Source of the DNA: CAYWNA01 sp964459305
GTDB lineage: Bacteria; Planctomycetota; Planctomycetia; Pirellulales; Pirellulaceae
Reading direction: 5' to 3'
DNA length: 17,228 nt
Assembly (NCBI GenBank): GCA_964459305.1
Contig: CAYWNA010000280.1
Coordinates: forward strand, 1-17,228
Of this stretch, positions 1 to 6,665 are shown one piece after another (the first letter of the stretch is position 1; each line of letters begins with the position of its first letter). Both the position numbers and the translations under genes were made by a program. The notes beneath the pieces were generated by a model. It did no database searches. It saw only the letters and a program-made list of their open reading frames with translations, and was not told the origin of the DNA.

Positions 1-53
1 TTTCTTGTCCACACAAGCCAAAACATCAAAACACCGACCGGTGACCGGTTACG

Positions 54-2609
54 GTGCAATGGGAGTTCACCGATCTGGTTCCGGGCGGCATCTATCAGGT
101 CTCGGCCACCTGGGCGGGGACGTGGAACCGGGCGACGGACGCTCCGTTTACCATGACCGATGGAGTGACGTCCACAATGGTGGACAAGGACCAAGGCCAG
201 GCGCCGAACGACTTCGAGGACGAGGGAGCATGGTGGGAGATCCTGAGGACCTTCACGCTGGACGCGGCCAGCAGCACGCTCACGGTTCGTTTGTCCGATG
301 ACGCGAACGCATACGTCATCGCCGACGCGATTCGGATCGAGGATGCCAGCGGCCCGGAGATCGAAGTGGAGGTGGACGGCGGTCAACTGGAAACCGCCGT
401 AAGTGTAGTTGATTTTGGTATAGTTCTGCAGAACGCGGCCGCGCCGACGAAGACCTTCACCGTTCGGAACACGGGCAATTCGGCATTGACCTTGAGCAAT
501 CCAACGATTGCCAGCGGCAGCGGCTTTGGTGTTTCCACGCTGGGCCAGACGACGTTGCCCGCGAGTGGCACGACGACGTTCACGATGACACAAGATACAA
601 CCACCATCGGCACGTTTACCGCGACGGTTTCGATGGGCAATAACGACGGCGATGAGAGTCCATTCGAATTCACAGTGACAGGCGAGGTCAGCGGCGGTCC
701 CCCAGCGGGCGCTACGATTGTGGACGATGGCGACGCTGGTTTCCATGTCGCGTCTGGTGCGTGGGGCAGTGGTGGCGGGTCGCAGTTCTTCCAGAGCGAC
801 CATCGCTATCACGCGCCGGGCAGTGGCAGCAGTGTGGTCGAATGGGAATTCTCAGGGCTAGTGCCGGGCGCGATGTATCAGGTCGCCGCCACTTGGGCCG
901 GGACTTGGAATCGGGCGACGGACGCTCCGTTTACCGTCACCGACGGCGTGACGTCGCTGACCGTGGACAAAGACCAAGGGCAGGCTCCGGACGACTTTAC
1001 GGATCAAGGTTCCTCGTGGGAATTTCTAACCGACTTGACGCTGGACGCGGGCAGCAGCACGTTGACGGTGCGGCTATCGGACGACGCGAATGGTTACGTG
1101 ATCGCCGATGCGGTCAGGATCGAAGGAGTGACAGGCCCGGAGATCGAAGTGGAGGTAGACGGAGGCCCGGTCCAGGACGGTCAGAGTACCGTGGACTTTG
1201 GCGCGGCGCCGCTCGGCGGTCCTGAGCCGACCAAGACGGTCACAGTGCGGAACGCCGGCACGTCTGACTTGACGCTCAGCCAACCGACGATTGCCGGTGG
1301 AAGCGGTTTTAGCGTGTCGACGCTGGGGCAGACGACGCTGGCGGCAGGTGCCTCGACAACGTTCACAGTCACCCAAGCTACGAGCAATTCGGGCAGCTTC
1401 ACGGCGACCGTGTCGATCGGCAATGACGACAGCGACGAGAATCCGTTCACGTTCACCGTGACGGGCGAAGTTGCAGGGAGCAACATCGTAGACAACGAAG
1501 ACGCGGGCTTCCGCATTGTATCGGGCGCGTGGGGCTTCAACGGCAGTCATCCTGATTTCTTCCAGAGCGATCATCGGTACCACGCACCGGGCAGTGGAAG
1601 TAGCGTGGTCGAATGGGAGTTCTCCGGGCTGGTGCCGGGCGGGACGTATCAGGTCTCTGCCACCTGGGCTGGTACGTGGAACCGAGCGAACGACGCTCCA
1701 TTCACAATCAGCGACGGCGTCGGTTCGCAGACCGTTGACAAAGATCAGGGTGATGCGCCGAACGACTACAACGATCAGGGCGCGTGGTGGGAGTTCTTGG
1801 CAGACTTCACCGTGGATGCAGGCAGCAGCACACTGACGGTGCAACTGTCGGACGACGCCGATGGCTACGTGATCGCCGACGCAGTGCGGATCGTCCTGGT
1901 AGCGTCACCGCTGCGAGCGGCCGGCGGCACCGGGTCCGCGACGAACGCCGTGACGGTCGACCAAGGTGCGGTGGAATCGCTGCTGGATGCGTCGATAACT
2001 CAGTGGGCGGTCAGTGGTCTGGATGCTTCATCAGTCGAACGGCTCAGACAGGTAGATGTCGTAGTGACCGATTTGCCCGGCCCAACGCTTGGGCTGGCAT
2101 CTGGCACGGACACGACGATTTGGCTGGATGATGACGGCGCCGGCTATGGCTGGTACGCGGACTCGACACCGTTCTCAAACGAGGAATACAAGCTTTCCGC
2201 CGACGGCGTGCTGAGCGCGGTTGCCGGCAGCGATGCGTTCGGCCGCATGGATCTGCTGACGGTGCTGTCGCACGAACTGGGGCATGTCATCGGACTGGAG
2301 GACTTGGATGCGGACACCTATGACCTCATGGCCGAAACGTTGGCTACAGGCATCCGGCGTGCCCCATCCAGCGCGGGACTGGCGTTTCCATTGAATCCAC
2401 CGAAGACCGACGATTCGCCGTTCGCCGTCACTCAGGATAGTACCGCAACGTCCGTCTCCGGGTTAGCTCCGGATCAGCCAACCCGCGGTCGTCCGGTGGA
2501 GGCCGGCCCACAGCGCGAGGCGCGTAATGTGATCTTTGCCCAGTTGGCCGATCTGGCAGAAGACGAATCCGACGAGCTATTCGATGTGCTCTACGATCTG
2601 TTTGATTAG
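54..2609 (+). CDS. Secreted modular zinc metalloprotease with golvesin-like and choice-of-anchor-D repeats (5' end incomplete or disrupted)
   Basis: The protein alternates two module types. Golvesin/xanthan-lyase-like modules (residues 1-99, 222-355, 478-614; hallmarks VDKDQG, RLSDDANxYVIADAVRI) are separated by choice-of-anchor-D/HYDIN-like beta domains (about 100-217 and 361-470; hallmark FTVRNxG). The C-terminal domain (about 640-790) carries HELGHVIGLED, with H740, E741, H744 and D750 fitting the HExxHxxGxxD zinc site of metzincin/matrixin-like peptidases. Met759 in DLMAETL fits the Met-turn. The likely role is an exported or surface peptidase whose repeats bind polysaccharide or protein. 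The frame opens with GTG at 54, but the golvesin module there is cut off, so translation should begin further left. An in-frame TGA at 42-44 blocks it. No signal peptide or Shine-Dalgarno is visible, which fits a 5'-incomplete gene. The repeat module has a period of 256-261 residues. Confidence 0.8.
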   Translation: MQWEFTDLVPGGIYQVSATWAGTWNRATDAPFTMTDGVTSTMVDKDQGQAPNDFEDEGAWWEILRTFTLDAASSTLTVRLSDDANAYVIADAIRIEDASGPEIEVEVDGGQLETAVSVVDFGIVLQNAAAPTKTFTVRNTGNSALTLSNPTIASGSGFGVSTLGQTTLPASGTTTFTMTQDTTTIGTFTATVSMGNNDGDESPFEFTVTGEVSGGPPAGATIVDDGDAGFHVASGAWGSGGGSQFFQSDHRYHAPGSGSSVVEWEFSGLVPGAMYQVAATWAGTWNRATDAPFTVTDGVTSLTVDKDQGQAPDDFTDQGSSWEFLTDLTLDAGSSTLTVRLSDDANGYVIADAVRIEGVTGPEIEVEVDGGPVQDGQSTVDFGAAPLGGPEPTKTVTVRNAGTSDLTLSQPTIAGGSGFSVSTLGQTTLAAGASTTFTVTQATSNSGSFTATVSIGNDDSDENPFTFTVTGEVAGSNIVDNEDAGFRIVSGAWGFNGSHPDFFQSDHRYHAPGSGSSVVEWEFSGLVPGGTYQVSATWAGTWNRANDAPFTISDGVGSQTVDKDQGDAPNDYNDQGAWWEFLADFTVDAGSSTLTVQLSDDADGYVIADAVRIVLVASPLRAAGGTGSATNAVTVDQGAVESLLDASITQWAVSGLDASSVERLRQVDVVVTDLPGPTLGLASGTDTTIWLDDDGAGYGWYADSTPFSNEEYKLSADGVLSAVAGSDAFGRMDLLTVLSHELGHVIGLEDLDADTYDLMAETLATGIRRAPSSAGLAFPLNPPKTDDSPFAVTQDSTATSVSGLAPDQPTRGRPVEAGPQREARNVIFAQLADLAEDESDELFDVLYDLFD

Positions 2610-2788
2610 GCCATTGATGCTATCGCGCCAGAATGAGGCACGAAGGATCGCTCGCCCTTTCTTGTCTACGTTCCACTCATCCAACAGGATGATGAAATAA
2701 TGTGCACGTTTTTTCGCGTAGGTGATGATCGCTCCTAGGTGAAGAGGGGCCAATAAGGGTTGTGATGAAATAGTAATACCAGGCAACA

Positions 2789-2908
2789 TTCGGTTTTCTG
2801 GTGAGATTTCGCGCAATGTCGTGTGCCGCCATGCGTTTTATATAGTTTCGGGTTTTTTGTGAATTTCGCGCAATGTCCGACGCCCTTGCGCGTTTCACTT
2901 CTAGGAAC
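2789..2908. repeat. Degenerate tandem repeat, two copies, about 58-bp period
   Basis: The core of copy 1 (2789-2820) and copy 2 (2847-2877) both start TTCGG, run through a T-rich stretch and end in the identical TTTCGCGCAATGTC (2807-2820 and 2864-2877). The flanks also match loosely (GCCGCCATGCGTTT against CGCCCTTGCGCGTTT, each followed by a TAG), so the unit is about 58 bp. Read on the minus strand it encodes the repeating peptide DIARNSQKTRN / DIARNLTRKPN, but no start signal supports a real gene. Confidence 0.6.
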
Positions 2909-3105
2909 AGAGAAGTGGCAGGGTCCTTTTCGCTGGCCGCAATTGGCTGTCCCGATGATTAGAACAGATTTCGGTGAACGCGTGTCGCTGCATGAGATCG
3001 ACTAGCGTATGGCGTGGGTAGCCGGATGACCTTCTCTAGGGTAAGCCAACGATACTGCGACTGATCTCCGAGCGGGCCATAAGGCCGACCGCACCTCTGC
3101 GAAAA

Positions 3106-3123
3106 CGCCAAAGAGCTTTGGCG
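3106..3123. repeat. Perfect 8-bp inverted repeat (hairpin)
   Basis: CGCCAAAG and CTTTGGCG face each other across AG. There is no T-run on either side, so it is not a classic rho-independent terminator. It lies 130-150 bp upstream of the activator gene and could be an operator or a transcript hairpin. Confidence 0.5.
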
Positions 3124-3149
3124 GGGCTCTAATGCCCTCGCAAATGGCT

Positions 3150-3163
3150 GGCCCAATTGGGCC
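3150..3163. repeat. Perfect 14-bp palindrome GGCCCAATTGGGCC
   Basis: The self-complementary sequence lies about 93 bp upstream of the sigma-54 activator start. It has the symmetry of a dimeric regulator site, but no known operator consensus is recognised. Confidence 0.45.
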
Positions 3164-3255
3164 GCTGTCTTCTCTGTGACTTTGCGTCCTGCAAAGCGAG
3201 TTAGACCGATCATATTGTCCCTTGCCAGACCCTCGTCGCTCCCAGTGTGGCGTCA

Positions 3256-4722
3256 ATGCCCGTCTCGTACATTTCGAATTCTGAAACGGCCTTTTCCAGC
3301 AACACTCTTGTTGTTAGCCACGATCCAGCGCTGGTGCAGGAGTTGCGTTGGATGTTGGAGAAGGACCATCGTCACGTCGTCGACGTGGCCAGTTCGTATC
3401 GCGAAGCGGAGGCTGTCCTCCAGCGTCGGCGGCCGGAAGCCGTTTTTATTGACTTACGAAAGACGGGATCGGTCGAGGATCCCTCATCGTTGCTGAGTCG
3501 GCTCGGCCGATTGGACGGTCACCAAGTTCCCGTCATTGCCGTATCCGACACGGGCTACGTGTGCGACTGGGCGGTCATGGCGGATCTGATCGTAGCCGGG
3601 CACGTTCAATTGCCCCTGGACCGGCAGCAGTTGGGACGGTTGTTGGATTGCGAACTGGCCAAGACGCTGTTCGACGCGGTGCCCGGTTTGATGACGCCGC
3701 ATGTCGTGCGCGGTAAAACCGTCACATATAAGACGTACACGCCAGACATGTTCCGGCCGCTGGAGGATCTGGTTACAATCGCATCACACGATGCGACGGT
3801 ACTTCTCGTCGGCGAAACCGGGACAGGGAAGACAACTCTAGCCAGACTAATTCACGAGCTGTCACCGCGGAAAGACGCAAAACTTCTGACCGTCCCTTGC
3901 GGTGCACTGCCAACCGAGTTGATCGAAAGCGAACTGTTCGGCCATACGAAAGGAGCGTTCACCAGTGCCGATCGCGCCAAGTTGGGCAAATTCGACGTTG
4001 CCAAGGACGGCTCGCTGCTGCTGGACGAAATCGACATCTTGGGATTAGCCCAACAGGCTAAATTATTGCGAGTAATCGAGACGGGCGAGTTTGAGCCGGT
4101 CGGCTCAAACGATACACATCGCTCGAAAGCACGACTGATCGTCGCATCGAACGTAAACCTGCACCAATTGATGGATCGAGGACAGTTCCGTCCGGATCTG
4201 TATTACCGCCTGAACATGCTGGAATGCCGCATCCCTCCACTTCGCGAGCGACCGCGCGACATCGTTCCGTTCACACTCGATTTTGTCGAGGAATTCTGTT
4301 CGAGGCATGATGTCGAGATTCGTCGCGTTCATCCCGACTTCCTAGCTTGCCTGAAGGCATATGATTGGCCTGGAAACATACGGGAACTGAAGAACCATAT
4401 ACGCCGAGCCGTTTTGTTCTGCCGTACTGGCGTGCTGACGCCAAACGATCTGGCAACGCAGATTCGTGAAAGTTCTGCCGACCAAGACGACACATCTGTC
4501 GGCGAACAGAAGCGGCAGGACACGGGTCCGCAAAACCACACACTGGTAGAGCGGATAGCCAGCAGTGAACGCGAAATCCTGGAGCAGGCGTTGGGCGAGA
4601 ACGACCAAAACCGTACCGCCACGGCTCGCGCACTAGGGTTGAGTCGCGTGGGACTATACAAGAAAATGAAGAAGCTCGGGATGATCAAACCCCGTAATGG
4701 CCTGCCGGAGGCCAACGTCTAG
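3256..4722 (+). CDS. Sigma-54-dependent transcriptional activator (NtrC family) with degenerate receiver domain
   Basis: This is a bacterial enhancer-binding protein that would use ATP to open sigma-54 RNA polymerase promoters. Residues (ATG 3256 = 1) show an N-terminal receiver-like domain (about 14-130), an AAA+ domain with Walker A GETGTGKT (186-193), the sigma-54 contact loop as GAFTSA (233-238) instead of GAFTGA, Walker B LLLDEID (D257, E258) and the arginine-finger stretch FRPDLYYRLN, and a C-terminal Fis-type helix-turn-helix (about 437-477). The receiver keeps an Asp at the phospho-acceptor position (D66, FIDLR). However, the acidic pair is replaced by Ser-His (LVVSHDP) and the conserved Lys by Leu119, so normal phosphotransfer looks unlikely. 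No kinase gene is adjacent. An in-frame GTG at 3247 is an alternative start; neither has a clear Shine-Dalgarno. The length (488 aa) is normal for the family. Confidence 0.93.
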   Translation: MPVSYISNSETAFSSNTLVVSHDPALVQELRWMLEKDHRHVVDVASSYREAEAVLQRRRPEAVFIDLRKTGSVEDPSSLLSRLGRLDGHQVPVIAVSDTGYVCDWAVMADLIVAGHVQLPLDRQQLGRLLDCELAKTLFDAVPGLMTPHVVRGKTVTYKTYTPDMFRPLEDLVTIASHDATVLLVGETGTGKTTLARLIHELSPRKDAKLLTVPCGALPTELIESELFGHTKGAFTSADRAKLGKFDVAKDGSLLLDEIDILGLAQQAKLLRVIETGEFEPVGSNDTHRSKARLIVASNVNLHQLMDRGQFRPDLYYRLNMLECRIPPLRERPRDIVPFTLDFVEEFCSRHDVEIRRVHPDFLACLKAYDWPGNIRELKNHIRRAVLFCRTGVLTPNDLATQIRESSADQDDTSVGEQKRQDTGPQNHTLVERIASSEREILEQALGENDQNRTATARALGLSRVGLYKKMKKLGMIKPRNGLPEANV

Positions 4723-4980
4723 TCCATTCCCCACTCCGGCGTCATTCCCACCTTGTCCCTCGATACCTGTGATGGCAGATTCGCCCTTGCAGGCATCTTC
4801 ATATTGCGCCATAGACACCGCGCCGATGTGGATAGACTACTGCATGACAAGGGGAGGTTGCTAGAGAGACCTTGGAGGCAGTAACAAGAATGCATCGAAG
4901 CAGACCTCTCCCTACTTGGATGGCGGGGCTCTTGGACCGATTCGGGGCTTCACCGCCGCTGTTTCTTTGTGTAGGGTAAT

Positions 4981-5005
4981 GCACGGTCAACTACTCTGAC
5001 CGTGC
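4981..5005. repeat. Perfect 9-bp stem hairpin in the regulator intergenic region
   Basis: GCACGGTCA (4981-4989) pairs exactly with TGACCGTGC (4997-5005) across a 7-nt loop. No T-run follows on either strand. It sits 155 bp upstream of the ECF gene and 258 bp after the activator stop. It may be a terminator without a U-tract, or a dyad operator. Confidence 0.6.
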
Positions 5006-5116
5006 CCGATGCGCGTGGGTCTTTGCATCGCACCAAATGCTCGACGAAGAGGCGTGAATGATCACAGATTGGCGTCCTGACAAGCCGCGGCGAAAGTCGG
5101 TGGTTGAAGTTTGCGT

Positions 5117-5141
5117 TGCGCGGTGGTCGGTTGTCCGCGCA
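5117..5141 (+). promoter_or_regulatory. Putative 5'-leader hairpin before the ECF sigma factor
   Basis: TGCGCGG (5117-5123) pairs with CCGCGCA (5135-5141) across an 11-nt loop. It ends 10 nt before the Shine-Dalgarno GAGGAG (5152-5157) of the ATG at 5160. A GC-rich stem there could affect translation, but this is inferred from pairing only. Confidence 0.35.
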
Positions 5142-5159
5142 GTTTCACAGTGAGGAGCA

Positions 5160-5876
5160 ATGTCACCCAGGCGTACACTGTCTCGCGAAGGGCGGGCTGC
5201 CCACAGCGAATCCAGGTCGAACAGCCCTTGTTCCGATAGCGTTGATACCAATGCGACTCGGCTCAGCTTGCTGGCACAAACACAGGCGTATCTGCAAGCG
5301 TTGCTGGAGCATCGTGCCCCCGATGCAGTGGTGACTCACGCTTGGCGGGAATTCTACCGCGTCTACAGCAAAGTCATCAGACGCTTCGTCATATCGCACG
5401 GTGTCCGTGGCGCCGACGCCGATGACTGCGTACAAGAGGTGTGGCGCGCGGTATCCCAAAACTTGACGGAATTCGAACATCCTCGCTGCAAACCAGGGCT
5501 GCGTTCGTGGCTATACACCGTGGTTCGCAGCAAAACGGCGAACGTGATCCGCCGCAACACACGTCGCACCTTCCACAATCTGGACTCGTTCATCGAAGAC
5601 GTCGCCGATCTATCGAGCAATGAACCGGATCCTGCCGAGGTTGTGGATTGGCAATGGGAGGCCACCATGGTGATGACGGCCATGGAAGAACTGCGATCCC
5701 AAATCCCCGAAATCAACTATCGCGTACTGGAGATGCGCATCGTGGAAGGCCGCACAGAGGCCGAAACGGCAGCCGCCCTGGACCTGACCCCCGAACAGGT
5801 ACGGTACCGCAAACATCGTACGCTACGGAAACTACAATCCCTGCTGGCCGTCTACACGGGAAAACGGTTTGAATAG
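5160..5876 (+). CDS. ECF-subfamily RNA polymerase sigma factor
   Basis: The 238-residue protein would direct RNA polymerase to a set of promoters. The region-2 segment (about 68-140) has DADDCVQEVWRAV, the sigma-2 core-binding helix, followed by GLRSWLYTVVRSKTANVIRR. The region-4 helix-turn-helix (about 172-228) has PEINYRVLEMRIVEGRTEAETA and LTPEQVRYRKHR. A Ser/Arg-rich extension of about 35 residues precedes region 2; it is unusual but the start is well supported by GAGGAG 2 nt before ATG 5160. No anti-sigma gene, kinase or other obvious partner follows; the next 3' material is mobile-element debris. The sigma-54 activator gene lies 437 bp upstream on the same strand, so the two may be functionally linked, but a shared transcript is not shown. 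The exact ECF group is not resolved. Confidence 0.93.
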   Translation: MSPRRTLSREGRAAHSESRSNSPCSDSVDTNATRLSLLAQTQAYLQALLEHRAPDAVVTHAWREFYRVYSKVIRRFVISHGVRGADADDCVQEVWRAVSQNLTEFEHPRCKPGLRSWLYTVVRSKTANVIRRNTRRTFHNLDSFIEDVADLSSNEPDPAEVVDWQWEATMVMTAMEELRSQIPEINYRVLEMRIVEGRTEAETAAALDLTPEQVRYRKHRTLRKLQSLLAVYTGKRFE

Positions 5877-6119
5877 AGCATCTCACCATTCCGTCCTTCA
5901 CTGTGTCCGAATGCAGTACAGATGCCGGTCAGACCGCACAGTAGCCGGCTGCCCACGCCCGCTTCGCGGTCGCCTATTGACCGTGCAGTCAAGAAACTCC
6001 GACGACGAGCAAATGCCGCAAATCACGACACTTCCGGCATCTTGCATCGCACCGATCTCGGCCGAACTTGGTCCTGGCCCCGCACCGCACAAGCGATACA
6101 AGACACACAACCAGCCCGT
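5877..6119. other. Non-coding spacer between the ECF gene and the ATPase remnant
   Basis: Several overlapping short frames on both strands exist here, but none resembles a known family and none has a ribosome binding site. The open minus frame of the ATPase remnant continues to 5989 but stops looking conserved near 6127. Nothing else was recognised. Confidence 0.4.
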
Positions 6120-6665
6120 AGAGGGTGAACGCTCGCGCCCGTTGCTCCTCGGTTTCAAAACGTGCATCATCCTTCAGCTTCGCGACCAACAGCGTTTTCT
6201 CCGGCATCCTGTTCGGCAGGCAGATGCCGATCCGTCCAGTCTCGCATCTTTCAGCTCAGCCGCTCGCACGTAGTCGCGCATCGACAGCCGGTCAAATAAA
6301 TGCACGTGACGCTCGAACCAGGACACGATCTCCTTGTCACGAAACCATGTCTTCACCTCGGCATGAACCTCGCCAGGAGACGGCTCGAAGGAAATCATGT
6401 ATCCTTGATCCTGCACGGCTTCGACATTGCGGTTCAACGTCTTCCAGTCGTTGGTGATGATGATCATTTGGCTTTTCGTGGTGAATTCGCGTGGAATGCC
6501 TTCCCGCTTCAACTCGCTTGCAGCCGTGTGGCAGGCTACCCGCTTCTCCGGCTCGGTCTGGCACAGACATTTCAGAAGCCGGACGCTGTTCTGGCGTGAG
6601 TACAAACTGTCGACATCATCAATGACCACCAACCGATTGCGGTTCTCGTACAGTTTGGCGTACAT
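6120..6665 (-). pseudogene. Remnant of a P-loop ATPase (N-terminus lost, frameshifted)
   Basis: Reading from 6665, the frame opens MYAKLYENRNRL and then gives the Walker-B-like strand LVVIDDVD, an Arg-rich helix, FTTKSQMIIITNDW (sensor-1-like strand ending in Asn) and SMRDYVRAAELKDA. The Walker A half of a normal ATPase is missing; upstream of 6666 the sequence changes to a C-rich tract. Near 6233-6238 the frame breaks. The first frame runs to a stop at 6174, while conserved-looking coding (RIGICLPNRMPEKTLLVAKLKDD) continues in another frame to about 6127, open to 5989. The join is best explained by loss of 4 bases from a CTGGACTGGCGG-like sequence. Planctomycete genomic islands often carry ATPases of this kind beside DUF1580 genes (from memory). 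Its start overlaps the run-on frame of the truncated lyase. Confidence 0.65.

Larger units (their letters stand above)
2610..3255. other. Gene-free intergenic stretch with repeats
   Basis: About 650 bp with no convincing coding frame lie between the protease and the sigma-54 activator. It holds a degenerate 58-bp tandem repeat (2789-2908), a perfect hairpin (3106-3123) and a perfect 14-bp palindrome (3150-3163). Short minus-strand frames over 2959-3256 have no recognisable family. No sigma-54 (GG-N10-GC) promoter was found. Confidence 0.6.
4723..5159. other. Intergenic stretch upstream of the ECF sigma factor gene
   Basis: About 437 bp have no supported coding frame. It contains a perfect 9-bp hairpin (4981-5005) and a 7-bp hairpin just before the ribosome binding site (5117-5141). 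A loosely paired stretch (GGGGAGGT near 4851 against ACCTCTCCC near 4907) was considered as a structured RNA but lacks tRNA or known riboswitch features. Confidence 0.5.

Noticed and set aside
5..301. Second frame ORF at the start of the window
   Set aside because: It overlaps the metalloprotease frame, whose repeats and zinc motif are clear.
2677..2898. Minus-strand ORF with repeating DIARNSQKTRN peptide
   Set aside because: It arises from the tandem repeat; it has no start signal and no supporting context.
2916..2933. Sigma-54-like TGGCAG...CGCT before the activator
   Set aside because: The gap between GG and GC is again 13 nt, so it does not fit.
4773..4791. Sigma-54-like promoter TGGCAG...TTGCA upstream of the ECF gene
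   Set aside because: The gap between GG and GC is 13 nt instead of the needed 10.
4850..4917. tRNA-like fold with GGGGAGGT and ACCTCTCCC ends
   Set aside because: It has no T-loop GTTCGA motif and no plausible anticodon arm.
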